Assembly: GCA_002731775.1 (NCBI GenBank)
Contig: PCCP01000033.1
Span: 5,470-65,828 of the forward strand
Direction of reading: 5' to 3'
DNA from: Gammaproteobacteria bacterium
GTDB lineage: Bacteria > Pseudomonadota > Gammaproteobacteria > Pseudomonadales > Pseudohongiellaceae
DNA length: 60,359 nucleotides
Position 1 is the first letter of the stretch. Each line of letters starts with the position of its first letter. The position numbers were made by a program, and so were the translations under genes. The notes below the pieces were generated by a model. The model did not search any database and was not told where the DNA came from. It saw nothing but the letters and a program-made list of their open reading frames with translations. This document shows positions 39,276 through 48,710 of this stretch, one piece after another.

Positions 39276-41063
39276 CTAGGAAGTTTTATACAGCGGGGGT
39301 AGGGCATATTGTTGCTGACGCCGATTACGCTTGTTCTGCCCAAGCTTCTGCCTGCGTAGTCCAACAACCAGGATAATCAGCGCCCGGGTGTCGAAGTCTC
39401 TGTCTTGCCCCGACTCGTGACTGAACAGCGTGCTCTGTATCTGCTGGGTTGGAGCGTGTAGCTCCGGGGCCTGATGTTGTTGCAGGATGTCCTCCATGCT
39501 ATGCATCCGTCGCTTATCGATAAAGTGATTACACCACTGTATCAGGGTCGTCCGTAGCAAGATAAGATCATTGCCCCTGCAGGCTGCACGCAACTGCCCG
39601 AACGCCACTCGCTCATTATTTTCCGGACTGTATTTCGCTACCAGTCGGTCTTTGAGATCTCGAATGAAGGCGGCGATCTCGGTATTGCTGGGTGCAATCA
39701 CCAGCTTGTAAATACTCAATGCGACCACCACAAAAGCCAGCATGATGGAATATTTAAGCCAGGCAGCGTTTACTTCTATGAACTCGGCTTCGGCTTGGGC
39801 GTCGATCATATCCTGGTCAACCACCGGCACCGCGGCTAACAACTCCTCGAGGTCTTCGGTGCTGGCGACACTCTGCTCAGCCGGCACCACACCTTCGATG
39901 GTAGCGATTTCAAGACGGGTCTCAGGCACCACCGTAGCGTCCAGTTGATCCGTGTCTATATTCCACCAGGGAATGGAAATCTGAGGTATCTCGATAATGC
40001 CGTTGTCAGTGGCTACAATTGAGGTGGATTCAACCCGGGTGCCAACAATACTGCCATCGACGAAGGTGCGTTCGATGGTGGGTGGGTCGGGATAAAGATT
40101 GGCGCCGTCTATCTCGGCGGCGCTGAATGGCGGCAGAACTGCGCCATCGAGGCCATCGGCGACCATGGTGATAGTGCGAATGAGAGTGTCACCGACCTGC
40201 AAATTGTCAAGATCCGAACTCCACTGCTCTTGCAGGGAAAGATTGGCCACCGGTAACCAGAACCTGCTGTTTTGGGTGACCAGGGGGCGTTCCTTGATAG
40301 CGATGTCGATGCCTTCAATAAAGGCAGTGACCCGCCGCGTATTCAAATTTCTGAACACAAAATTGCTGGAGCCGTCGGTCACTTCGCCGCGAAACAGGAT
40401 GTCCGGGATCTCCAGGGTGCCGCTGCGCTGTGGGAAAATCACATAGCGCTTCTCGTAGACGCCATAGCGCACGGCATCGATGAGCTTTTCATACTGATTC
40501 GGTGATCCAATCAGCTGTATCACCGTGTCAGGCATTTCCAGTTCGGTAAACTGGGGGTTGCGAATACCGTTGATTGTATAAAACAGGCGCACCGTGAACA
40601 ATAGCTGTTCCTGCACATACACGGAATCCTTGTTGACCTCGATTTCCAGGAATAATTCCTCGCTGGATTGATTCGAGCGTGGACCTTCATTGACAACGAC
40701 GATGGTGATTGCGTCGGTGATGGCGTTATTGATGCTCAGGGCAGGAATATTTAACTCACCTTCATTCAAGGGGAACAGGGTGATAATGTAATCTGTCCAC
40801 GCCTCGACAACGCCGTTGATAGACCTGATCTGGCTCGAGGTTCGGGTGCCGAGCACGTCAAAGTTTTCCGTAAGCGGGGTCAGGTCCAACTGCATGCCCT
40901 GGCGCTGATCGAAAACGCGGATGGTGAAAATCAGGGTCTCTCCTCTGGCCAATTCATTCCTGTCCACCGAGACTTCGATATCCTGTGCTATTGCCAGGGT
41001 GCTAAAAATCAGGATCAAAGCGGCAGCAACACTGCGGCTCGTCTGCATCATTCCGATACTCAC
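39276..41063 (-). CDS. BatD-like oxygen-tolerance membrane protein
   Basis: 595 residues. A signal peptide (to about ALAIAQ), a long beta-rich periplasmic region with repeated Ig-like segments, and one transmembrane helix near 440-462 followed by a cytoplasmic helical tail match BatD. It starts at GTG 41063, eight bases from a perfect GGAGG, and overlaps the preceding stop by four bases; ATG at 41051 is the alternative. BatD proteins accompany MoxR ATPases and VWA proteins; their biochemical role is not established. Confidence 0.85.
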   Translation of the reverse strand: MSIGMMQTSRSVAAALILIFSTLAIAQDIEVSVDRNELARGETLIFTIRVFDQRQGMQLDLTPLTENFDVLGTRTSSQIRSINGVVEAWTDYIITLFPLNEGELNIPALSINNAITDAITIVVVNEGPRSNQSSEELFLEIEVNKDSVYVQEQLLFTVRLFYTINGIRNPQFTELEMPDTVIQLIGSPNQYEKLIDAVRYGVYEKRYVIFPQRSGTLEIPDILFRGEVTDGSSNFVFRNLNTRRVTAFIEGIDIAIKERPLVTQNSRFWLPVANLSLQEQWSSDLDNLQVGDTLIRTITMVADGLDGAVLPPFSAAEIDGANLYPDPPTIERTFVDGSIVGTRVESTSIVATDNGIIEIPQISIPWWNIDTDQLDATVVPETRLEIATIEGVVPAEQSVASTEDLEELLAAVPVVDQDMIDAQAEAEFIEVNAAWLKYSIMLAFVVVALSIYKLVIAPSNTEIAAFIRDLKDRLVAKYSPENNERVAFGQLRAACRGNDLILLRTTLIQWCNHFIDKRRMHSMEDILQQHQAPELHAPTQQIQSTLFSHESGQDRDFDTRALIILVVGLRRQKLGQNKRNRRQQQYALPPLYKTS

Positions 41064-42844
41064 CAGATTTGCCCTCCTTTCTGGAGGCTGTTCGCGGTTC
41101 CATTTAGCTGACGTTGGCGGTATTGATAGCGAAATTTTCGACGCAATAACTCGCCGGGGTCATCTTCGATGCGGCGTAACCACTGCTCGAGTGCCTGTTG
41201 TTCCTCGAATTCATCGTTGCTGTTTTCGCTGGGCGTGTTTTGCTCGCTGTTTGATTCTGAACTGTCCTGATCTTCAGGTGGTTGGTTCTGCTGTTGCTCT
41301 TCCTGCTGATCCTGATTGCCTTCCTGACTCTCCTGGTCCTGCTGATCGCTGTTCTCCTGGTTTTGCTCGGATTCATTGTCTGAATTTTGTTCGGATTGAT
41401 TTTCCTGGCTGTCGCCGTCCTGTTCCTCGCCTTCTTCTGACTCCTGCTGCTCCAACAATTGCTCGACAATTTCCTTGTTGCTAATCGCATCGGTGTGATC
41501 GTTTTCCAGGTTGATAGCCAGGTCATAGGCGGCGATCGCTTCCGCGTAATTGCCCATCAGGGCCAGGGAGTTGCCTCGATTGTAGTGACCGTCCGAGGTA
41601 TCGCTGGCACTGAACGCCGCAATCGACGCCTCGTAATTACCTGCCCTGTAGTTGGAGGCAGCCTGCCATTGGGTAGATTTGAACAGTGCAGCGGCGGTGG
41701 CATGATCTTCGTTGGCAAAGGCCTCGGCACCTTGCTGGTCCCTTCTGAGCCAAAGACTCTGCCACTCCGCCGCGTGGACCTGCTGAATCGGCACGAGCAT
41801 GCCGGTGGCGCTTAATAACACCAGGGAGAAAAGCCAGCCACGCCGAAAGCTGAGGGCGGCCAGGGGCAGCACCAGCAACAGCAGCCAGGGCCCGGTTTCG
41901 TACCAGACGTCGAATTCTTCCTCGACCTCGGTCAGTTCCTCGTCGTTGAATAGTTCAAAATCGGTCAGCAGATAGGCGAGGTCGGAATCCGCAAGCTGGA
42001 TGTCGTGGTAGCGGCCACCCACGCGATTTGCCAGGGACTCCAACACATTTCGATTCAGGGTAGGGATGACTCGAACCCCATTTTCGTCGGTCAGAAAATT
42101 GCCATCGCTGGTGCGGATGGGAGCGCCTTCCTTGGTGCCAATGCCCATGATTAATAATTCATAGGCGGTTGTCTGCAGCTGTTTGGTAATCAGCAATTCC
42201 TGATCGAAGCCACTGATGCCGTCGGTCATCAGTAATATCCTGCCGCGACTGGCCTCGACATCATCTAACAAGCCGATGGCAAGATCGATGGCACTCATGG
42301 GATTGCTGCCGAACAGGGGCATGATGTTCGGGTTTAGTGAGGGGACTAGCGCCGCGATTGTCACTACGTCGTCGGTAAGCGGGGTCACGGTGTGGGCATC
42401 ACCGGCATAGACCACCAGAGCCGTCTGCCCTTCCTCCCTCAATGCCAGAATATCTCGCAGCTTGCGCTTGGCCAGATCCAGACGACTGGGGATATGGTCA
42501 GGTGCATACATGGACAGGGACAAATCCATGACAATTACCAGGGCGTCATCCCGTTTCTGCACTGGTTGCGGCAATTTCTCCCACACCGGCCCCGCCAGTG
42601 CCATAACCGCCAGCGCCCAGGCTGCCAACAGCAGCAGCAGCGGGCTGCGCTGGGCACCGCTCTTGCTGCGATCCAGCAGGTAGGGTAACAGTGACTTATC
42701 AATGGCCTTATCCCAGGCCGTGATCACCGAGTTTACTCGCCACATGGCAATAAAAAACACCATCGCAGGGATGATTGCCAGCAGCCACAGCGGGCGCAGG
42801 AAGTGAAATTCTTCGACCAGATTGGCTGGGATCAGAATTTCCAT
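41060..42844 (-). CDS. BatB/BatC fusion: VWA domain plus TPR and acidic tail
   Basis: 594 residues. Two N-terminal membrane helices, a von Willebrand factor A domain with a MIDAS motif DLSLSM (near 103), a further hydrophobic segment near 315-350, TPR repeats (about 375-455, HYNRGNSLALMGNYAEAIAAYD) and a low-complexity Glu/Gln/Ser/Asn-rich region (about 465-565) ending in a basic segment. In Bacteroidetes these are separate BatB and BatC proteins. It likely binds a metal ion and partner proteins with MoxR. The start overlaps batA's stop by one base. Confidence 0.88.
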   Translation of the reverse strand: MEILIPANLVEEFHFLRPLWLLAIIPAMVFFIAMWRVNSVITAWDKAIDKSLLPYLLDRSKSGAQRSPLLLLLAAWALAVMALAGPVWEKLPQPVQKRDDALVIVMDLSLSMYAPDHIPSRLDLAKRKLRDILALREEGQTALVVYAGDAHTVTPLTDDVVTIAALVPSLNPNIMPLFGSNPMSAIDLAIGLLDDVEASRGRILLMTDGISGFDQELLITKQLQTTAYELLIMGIGTKEGAPIRTSDGNFLTDENGVRVIPTLNRNVLESLANRVGGRYHDIQLADSDLAYLLTDFELFNDEELTEVEEEFDVWYETGPWLLLLVLPLAALSFRRGWLFSLVLLSATGMLVPIQQVHAAEWQSLWLRRDQQGAEAFANEDHATAAALFKSTQWQAASNYRAGNYEASIAAFSASDTSDGHYNRGNSLALMGNYAEAIAAYDLAINLENDHTDAISNKEIVEQLLEQQESEEGEEQDGDSQENQSEQNSDNESEQNQENSDQQDQESQEGNQDQQEEQQQNQPPEDQDSSESNSEQNTPSENSNDEFEEQQALEQWLRRIEDDPGELLRRKFRYQYRQRQLNGTANSLQKGGQIW

Positions 42845-43905
42845 CAGGCATTACTTCCGCTGGGAATGGCCGCTTCTGCCTCACCATCGATGGCTTCGAC
42901 TCTGGCCTTGCCAGCCAATGACAGCCACGGTATTGAGAGCAGCGCGAGGATGAAGCTGATCAGCATAGCGGCGCCGAGAGGCCAGTAGAACAGCACCCTG
43001 GTTGGTCTGTAGGTTTGTTCATCCTGCTCAATGGTCTCCAGCCGGTCCAGTTCTTCGTAGATTTCCACCAGATCATTGACATCCCGGGCCCTGAAATAAC
43101 GGCCACCGGTGGATTCAGCGATCTGGCTAAGTACCTGTTCATCGAGTTCGGCGGAGGGATTGATAGCGCGAGCACCAAAAAATGTCCGTTGCACCACCTG
43201 GTCGGCGCCGATGCCAATGGTGTAGATTTTGATTTTCTCGATGCGGGCTAACTGCCCGGCCTGTTCCGGCGAAACCGCCCCGGCGTTGTTGACGCCATCT
43301 GTTAGCAGTATCAATACCCGGGCATTTTCCGGACGCTTGCGCAGGTGGATGACACCGAGGCCGATGGCGTCCCCAATCGCAGTCGCGGATTCTTCGATGA
43401 TGCCAATATCTGCTTCTTCCAGTAGTTTGCCGACGGTTTCGCGATCGAAGGTCAGCGGTGCCTGAATATAGGCGTGGGCGGCGAATAAAATCAGACCCAG
43501 ACGATCACCTTCCCGACGTTCCACGAAATCACCGACTACCGCCTTCACCACGTCGATGCGGGAGGCTTGTCGGTTCCCGACCACCATGTCTTGTGCTTCC
43601 ATGCTACCGGAGATGTCCACCGACAGCATCAGGTCTCTACCGGTCGAGGGCAGTTGTACCGGATCACCCAGCCACTGCGGCCTGCTGGCCGCCAGCACGA
43701 TGAGTAGCCAGATCAGGGTGCAACAGATCAGGTTCAATAGGTGGCCGCTGGTCAGGTTTTCGTTGTCTGACTGTAGTCTGCTAAGGACGCTGAAGAAGGG
43801 AATATATAGTGCCGCATCCTGACGTGGCGCTCGTGTCAGCAGCTTATAAACTATCAGTGGCAGTGGCAGCGCCAGAAATACGTAGGGCCAGGTGAATTCA
43901 AGCAT
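42844..43905 (-). CDS. BatA-like VWA membrane protein
   Basis: 353 residues. N-terminal helices, VWA domain with the full MIDAS motif DISGSM (near residue 95) and LLTDGVNNAG, and a C-terminal helix (WPLGAAMLISFILALL). Together with the next gene it forms the usual tandem VWA pair of MoxR loci. It overlaps the DUF4381 gene stop by one base. Confidence 0.9.
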   Translation of the reverse strand: MLEFTWPYVFLALPLPLIVYKLLTRAPRQDAALYIPFFSVLSRLQSDNENLTSGHLLNLICCTLIWLLIVLAASRPQWLGDPVQLPSTGRDLMLSVDISGSMEAQDMVVGNRQASRIDVVKAVVGDFVERREGDRLGLILFAAHAYIQAPLTFDRETVGKLLEEADIGIIEESATAIGDAIGLGVIHLRKRPENARVLILLTDGVNNAGAVSPEQAGQLARIEKIKIYTIGIGADQVVQRTFFGARAINPSAELDEQVLSQIAESTGGRYFRARDVNDLVEIYEELDRLETIEQDEQTYRPTRVLFYWPLGAAMLISFILALLSIPWLSLAGKARVEAIDGEAEAAIPSGSNA

Positions 43906-44441
43906 CAGGTGCTCAATCCTTGTGTCTCGGCAATGGTCTCAGGCTTGCTCAAGTACAGGCTTGTAATCCATTGCTGCCCGAGGTTGTTCAGCGCATTCAC
44001 ATCAACCTCTATTTTGGTCTGAAAACGGCCATAACTAAGGGCCTGGGAGATTTCGTCGCTGAGCAGAGAAGAGTCACCTGTTTCCCGGATAAAATCAACC
44101 CAGGCGACACCGGCAAGACTGGCAACATTGGCCTGGGGGAAGTGATACAGGGCGACGCGCCGAAGCACCGAGTTGAATTCATTAACGAAGCGCAGTTTCA
44201 GGCTATCCGGGTCCAACTCCTCGGTGCGGGCTAATGCCACATAGCATCGCTCCAATTCCGCCAGGGCGTGTTCACATATTCTCCGTTGCCTGATCGAGCG
44301 GCTGACCTTTTTGCCGACATAGACGAACAGGGCTAGCAAGCCGGCGGTGAGCAACCACCATCCAGGAGCGGGTGGCCAGTAACTAATTGCAACCGGTAAA
44401 TGAATATCTGCCAGCTGAGCTAAGAGTTCTTCATTATCCAT
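43905..44441 (-). CDS. DUF4381 membrane protein
   Basis: 178 residues with one transmembrane helix (about residues 26-46, WWLLTAGLLALFVYVG) preceded by the conserved PVAISYWPPAPGWW segment, then a helical cytoplasmic region. DUF4381 proteins occur almost only between DUF58 and VWA genes of MoxR clusters. It overlaps the DUF58 gene by 22 bases. Confidence 0.87.
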   Translation of the reverse strand: MDNEELLAQLADIHLPVAISYWPPAPGWWLLTAGLLALFVYVGKKVSRSIRQRRICEHALAELERCYVALARTEELDPDSLKLRFVNEFNSVLRRVALYHFPQANVASLAGVAWVDFIRETGDSSLLSDEISQALSYGRFQTKIEVDVNALNNLGQQWITSLYLSKPETIAETQGLST

Positions 44442-45400
44442 TGGCGAATTCTTTCTACCACGAGTTCATTTGTGCGTATTTTAATCAGGCCAATCCGGAG
44501 TTGATCCAGATCCGTTGCCAGGGACTCCATCCTGTGGTTGAAGTTTTCCCGGTAACGAATTCTTGCCTTGTTGCTGTGGGTGTTTAACGCACCCTTGCGA
44601 GCACCGTCGGTGATGCTGTAAACACCGGGCACCGGCAGGGTTTCCTCCAGAGCATCGTAGACGCAGCAGCAGATGACATTATTATGTCTGGCAAGCTGGT
44701 CGAGGTACTGCAGGGCGGTGGCATCCAGTGTGGCAAAATCAGAAATCACATATAAGGTGCTGCCGGGTTTGCATATCCGGCGAATCTGCCCCAGAGCATG
44801 GGCCAAACCGGGTTTGAAAGCCTCTGCTAGAGGGGCTTGGGATTCTTGGTCTTTCACAGCCTGTAGTTTCTGATTGTATGTAAAGACCTGATTGAGCAAG
44901 TGCAGGGCGGAGCGTCTACTGCGCTTCGGCCGGACCAGGGCCGAGTCGGTGTCGGAAAATACCAGTCCGCCGACGCGGTCGCCATTATCTATCGCCAGCC
45001 AGCAAAGCACCGCGGCAGCCTGTGCCGCGATGACCGATTTAAAAGCAACCTGGGAGCCGAAGTACATATTGTGGGTCTGGTCTACGGCGATGATAACCGG
45101 TCTTTCCCGCTCTTCCCGAAACACCTTGGTAAAGGGGCGGTTGGTTCGTGCGGTGACACGCCAATCGATCAGGCGAATATCGTCGCCCGCCTGATAGGGC
45201 CTGAATTCTTCAAAATCGATGCCGCGGCCACGCATCTTCGACAGGTGTAGACCGGAACTGCCTGCCACCGAGCGGGTGTGAGAGAGATATTCGAGCGTTT
45301 TTGCCGCATAGCGTTGCACCAGTAATTGCTGCAGGGTGATTACTGCACCAGTGCTCCGGTACGGAGCATGCTGCGGGTCAATCTTCATGCTAGCTGACAT
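44420..45400 (-). CDS. DUF58 protein (VWA-like)
   Basis: 326 residues. The motif RGIDFEEFRPYQAGDDIRLIDW, followed by the TNRPFTKVFREERERP segment, is the DUF58 signature; the second half has a degenerate VWA-like fold. DUF58 proteins are encoded next to MoxR and probably act with it. 19 bases separate it from moxR. Confidence 0.92.
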   Translation of the reverse strand: MSASMKIDPQHAPYRSTGAVITLQQLLVQRYAAKTLEYLSHTRSVAGSSGLHLSKMRGRGIDFEEFRPYQAGDDIRLIDWRVTARTNRPFTKVFREERERPVIIAVDQTHNMYFGSQVAFKSVIAAQAAAVLCWLAIDNGDRVGGLVFSDTDSALVRPKRSRRSALHLLNQVFTYNQKLQAVKDQESQAPLAEAFKPGLAHALGQIRRICKPGSTLYVISDFATLDATALQYLDQLARHNNVICCCVYDALEETLPVPGVYSITDGARKGALNTHSNKARIRYRENFNHRMESLATDLDQLRIGLIKIRTNELVVERIRQWIMKNS

Positions 45401-45419
45401 AATGACCGCTGCCGTTTAG

Positions 45420-46379
45420 TCAGGCGGAAGGTACGCGTTCGCGGATAGTTTCTAATACCTTATCTGGCGTTATGCCGCTGGCTTCGGCTTCAAAGCTAAG
45501 TAATATGCGATGACGCAAGGCATCAAACATTATCTCCTGAACGTCGTCCGGACTGACGAAGTCACGCCCCTGGATCCAGGCATGGGCTCTCGAGCAGCGA
45601 TCCAGTGATATGGTGCCCCGTGGGCTGGCGCCGTATTCCAGCCAATGGGACATATCATCGCCATAGACTCCTGGCTGCCTAGTCGCCATGATGAGCTGGA
45701 TGATGTATTCCTCTACTTCCGGTGCCATGTGCATAGACAGAATTTCCTGCCGAGCGGCAAATAGATCCTTCTGTGCAACCTGCTTAGGCGGCTCTGGCAC
45801 CTTGTTCCGGGCTTCTTCCCGTACCAGGTGCAGGATGTCGCGTTCGGCGTCGATGGACGGATAGCCGATGGTGACGTGCATCAGGAAACGGTCGAGTTGC
45901 GCCTCTGGTAGCGGATAGGTTCCTTCCTGTTCGATGGGATTCTGGGTGGCCATCACCAGGAACAGCGGCGGCAGGGTAAAGGATTCTCTGCCCACACTTA
46001 CTTGATGCTCTCCCATCGCCTCCAGTAGTGCAGACTGTACCTTCGCCGGCGCCCGGTTGATTTCATCGGCGAGTACCAGATTGTGAAAAATGGGCCCCTG
46101 TTGAAACCGAAAAGACCCATCTTCCGGCCGATATACTTCGGTACCAGTAATGTCACTGGGCAATAAATCGGGAGTAAATTGAATTCGATGAAAGTCGCCC
46201 TCGATGGCGCGGGACAAGTCCTTGATGGCTTTGGTTTTCGCGAGTCCCGGAGCGCCTTCGACCAGTAGATGACCATCTGCCAGCAGCGCAATAAGTAACC
46301 GGTCTATCAGCTTCTCCTGTCCTATGATCTGCTTTGATAGCCAGTTTTTAAGTTCTGTTATTATTGCATGGTGGCTCAT
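45420..46379 (-). CDS. MoxR-family AAA+ ATPase
   Basis: 319 residues. Walker A GAPGLAKT (residues 42-49), Walker B LVLADEINRAPAKVQ and the sensor segment MATQNPIEQEGTYPLPEAQLDRF define the MoxR family. These ATPases act as chaperones that remodel or load metal into VWA-containing partners. First gene of a leftward operon moxR-DUF58-DUF4381-batA-batB/C-batD. Confidence 0.95.
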   Translation of the reverse strand: MSHHAIITELKNWLSKQIIGQEKLIDRLLIALLADGHLLVEGAPGLAKTKAIKDLSRAIEGDFHRIQFTPDLLPSDITGTEVYRPEDGSFRFQQGPIFHNLVLADEINRAPAKVQSALLEAMGEHQVSVGRESFTLPPLFLVMATQNPIEQEGTYPLPEAQLDRFLMHVTIGYPSIDAERDILHLVREEARNKVPEPPKQVAQKDLFAARQEILSMHMAPEVEEYIIQLIMATRQPGVYGDDMSHWLEYGASPRGTISLDRCSRAHAWIQGRDFVSPDDVQEIMFDALRHRILLSFEAEASGITPDKVLETIRERVPSA

Positions 46380-46517
46380 ATCAAAATTTCTCTGCTGTCG
46401 GTGGGGCGCATAACACGAAATGAGGGATTGTAAACGTTTTTAGTTAGAAGTCTAGACGAAGATTGTGCCTGAATGTAGCGTGAGTACAGGGCTTGTCATA
46501 ACTGGAGGCTGTCCGTT

Positions 46518-46546
46518 TTGTCGTTTCACAACGACGGCAAGATAAA
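46518..46546 (+). promoter_or_regulatory. Candidate promoter of the orphan GDH-domain gene
   Basis: TTGTCG (46518-46523) and GATAAA (46541-46546) with a 17-base spacer. The spacer overlaps a perfect 6-bp hairpin GTCGTT/AACGAC (46520-46535) that could also be an operator. Weak, sequence-only call in the 220-base divergent gap to moxR. Confidence 0.3.
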
Positions 46547-46599
46547 AATTTTATTGGCATTCTCCAGCCTGGCGAGCCCGGTAGTGACAGGAATCATTT

Positions 46600-47445
46600 A
46601 TGCGGATGAAACCGCCGAAAAATAGAGCACTTTCGCCTGCCGTTGGCCGAGCGATAGATAGAAAATTTGGAAGAACCAGAGCCGAGAGCGCCCGTCTCTT
46701 CCTCAGGCAATTCTACGCCAGTTCACCGACCACGGAATTACAGCGAGCTTCTGTGGGCGAAATTCTGGATCCGGTTCTGATGGCCTGGGAATTTGTGCAA
46801 AATCGACCCTCACGCTCACCCCAGATAAAATTTATTGAATACACCCATACCGGGCACGGGAATCAGAACACCGGGACTTGCATATTGATTCTGGTCGATG
46901 ATATGCCGTTCCTGGTTGACTCCATCCGCCAGGGCTTGAATCGAGCAGGTGCCCACATAAAGCGAGTGCGTAATAGCGTTATCTATGCCCGCCGCGCGGG
47001 CAGAGGTGAGGCCCGGCCGGGCAAGCTAAAACGCATCGCCGCGAAAAAAGATGAGGAATTCAAGGCCGAAGCCTTGATCTGTGTTAATTGCGCTCATATC
47101 GATGCACGCCAGGCCAGGCGTCTGGAGACGGAAACCAGGGATACTCTCAGGCATGTTGCCAGCGCCGTGAAAGGCTATTCGGCGATGTGTGAAAGGGCGC
47201 TCAGCGTGCGCGATGCCTTGCTGGCAAAGTACGACCTGCTTTCGAGTACCCACATAAATCTGATGGAATCCTGCTCGGCCCAGGCTGCCGTCAACGAATG
47301 GGCAGCTGCTCATGCTGAAGAAATCTCCAAGACCCAAGCGATACTGACCAGGTTGCGCGCCGAGCCGAAGCCAGGTTATGCGATGTTTTCGGTGGTGCTC
47401 AGGGAAATGTTAAATCTCGCGCAGTCTACTTCCTATAAGCAATGA
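46600..47445 (+). CDS. Stand-alone N-terminal domain of NAD-glutamate dehydrogenase type
   Basis: 281 residues starting at ATG 46600, eight bases after AGGA. ARLFLRQFYASSP (31-43) and ILILVDDMPFLVDSIRQGLN (95-114) match the ACT-like N-terminal region of the large (about 1600-residue, 180-kDa class) NAD-specific glutamate dehydrogenases, where these motifs precede the regulatory and catalytic domains. Here the protein ends about 130 residues later in a helical, charged region, and nothing resembling the dehydrogenase follows. So it is an orphan regulatory-type domain, not an enzyme. Its ligand and partner are unknown; it may be a diverged paralogue or a sensor of amino acids. The frame is clean, with no sign of recent truncation. 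Confidence 0.6.
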   Translation: MRMKPPKNRALSPAVGRAIDRKFGRTRAESARLFLRQFYASSPTTELQRASVGEILDPVLMAWEFVQNRPSRSPQIKFIEYTHTGHGNQNTGTCILILVDDMPFLVDSIRQGLNRAGAHIKRVRNSVIYARRAGRGEARPGKLKRIAAKKDEEFKAEALICVNCAHIDARQARRLETETRDTLRHVASAVKGYSAMCERALSVRDALLAKYDLLSSTHINLMESCSAQAAVNEWAAAHAEEISKTQAILTRLRAEPKPGYAMFSVVLREMLNLAQSTSYKQ

Positions 47446-47485
47446 GCAGAGTCGTTCGCAGAGATAGCTGCTGCCTGGGTTCGGT

Positions 47486-47716
47486 ATGAGCACACTAATT
47501 TTCTATACCAGCGTTGGTTGCCACCTTTGCGAACAGGCAGAAGAACTGCTTGCCGAATTACCTAAATCCCTGGAATTCGAAGTCGAGTCCGTTGATATCG
47601 GCACGGATGCTGCATTGGTTTCACTCTATGGAATTCGAATTCCAGTGGTAAAAAATAAGGACTCCGGAGCCGAGATCGGCTGGCCTTTCACCCTGGAAGA
47701 TCTGAGGAATCTCTGA
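47486..47716 (+). CDS. Glutaredoxin-like protein (DUF836)
   Basis: 76 residues with the thioredoxin-fold start LIFYTSVGCHLCEQAEELL, including a CHLC redox motif, and the cis-proline segment RIPVVKNK. This small family is common in gammaproteobacteria and presumably handles thiol-disulfide exchange. Its stop abuts that of the convergent tatD with no intervening base. Confidence 0.88.
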   Translation: MSTLIFYTSVGCHLCEQAEELLAELPKSLEFEVESVDIGTDAALVSLYGIRIPVVKNKDSGAEIGWPFTLEDLRNL

Positions 47717-48511
47717 TTATTCCAGTTGTAACTTGAATAGTGTAACGGCGTTTTGTGTGGTCTCCCTGGCCAATTGCTCGACGCTGCGACCGGTGCAAGT
47801 GGATAGCGTCCGCAGAATTTCCCCTAAATAGCAGGGTTCATTGCGGCGTATTTTCGGCTTTGGGCTCAAGGTTTTTGGCAGCAGATAGGGGGCGTCAGTT
47901 TCCACCAACAAGCGATCGGAGGGTATCTGGCTGACCAGGGTCCGTAGCAGTCTTCCTCGTTTCTCATCACAAATCCACGCAGTAATGCCAACGTACATAT
48001 CCAGACCCACATAATCGGCTAAAGCAGACTCGGAATCGGTGAAACAATGGACAACGCCGCCGGCCAACTCCTCACGGTATTTTTTCAGTAACTTGTAAAA
48101 TGCCTCATGGGCATCCCGCTGGTGAAGGAATAAGGGTTTTTCAATTTCTATCGCCAATTGTAAGTGGCGCTCGAATGTCCGCAGCTGGTCTTCCCGCGGA
48201 GAATAGTTACGATTGAAGTCCAGCCCTGTCTCGCCCACTGCAACCACTTTCGATTGCTTGGCGAGTTGGGCAATTTCTCCAAGTTGTTGCTGCGAACAGG
48301 CGGCGGCAACGTGGGGATGAAAGCCAGCGGTGCAACTGAACAGTCCTGGCTTTGTCTGTGTCAGCTCGAGAGCTGCCGCGCTGGAGTCGAGGTCGGTGCC
48401 GGTGATGATGATGTGAGCGAGGTCGGCAGCCTCGGCTCGTGCAATAACTTGACCGAGGTCATGAACAAATGACTGGTGGGTCAGGTTGGCACCAATGTCA
48501 ACGAGTTTCAT
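47717..48511 (-). CDS. tatD: TatD-family metal-dependent DNase
   Basis: 264 residues. The metal-binding residues of TatD are visible: Asp in VDIGANLTH (the usual HxH here reads NLTH), Glu in VAVGETGLDFNR, His in FLHQRDAHEAF, His in VVHCFTDS and Asp in VETDAPYLLP. TatD enzymes are 3'-5' exonucleases linked to DNA repair and RNA quality control. The related paralogues YcfH and YjjV cannot be excluded. Confidence 0.9.
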   Translation of the reverse strand: MKLVDIGANLTHQSFVHDLGQVIARAEAADLAHIIITGTDLDSSAAALELTQTKPGLFSCTAGFHPHVAAACSQQQLGEIAQLAKQSKVVAVGETGLDFNRNYSPREDQLRTFERHLQLAIEIEKPLFLHQRDAHEAFYKLLKKYREELAGGVVHCFTDSESALADYVGLDMYVGITAWICDEKRGRLLRTLVSQIPSDRLLVETDAPYLLPKTLSPKPKIRRNEPCYLGEILRTLSTCTGRSVEQLARETTQNAVTLFKLQLE

Positions 48512-48710
48512 GCTGGTGTGTGTTGTGTTTATTCGGCCGCTGTTAAGGGGCCGTTGAGTCTAGCGCAAGCTCTGGGCGAGTGCTAGTACACCTCCGAATA
48601 ATCCAGTAAAGCCTCAAGCGGTTCTGAAGCGTTCCCCCGTGACGTCCTGGCAGCTCGCTAGAAATTAACAGGCTAATGCCCGATAATACGCAGCTCAATC
48701 ATCTTCGCAC

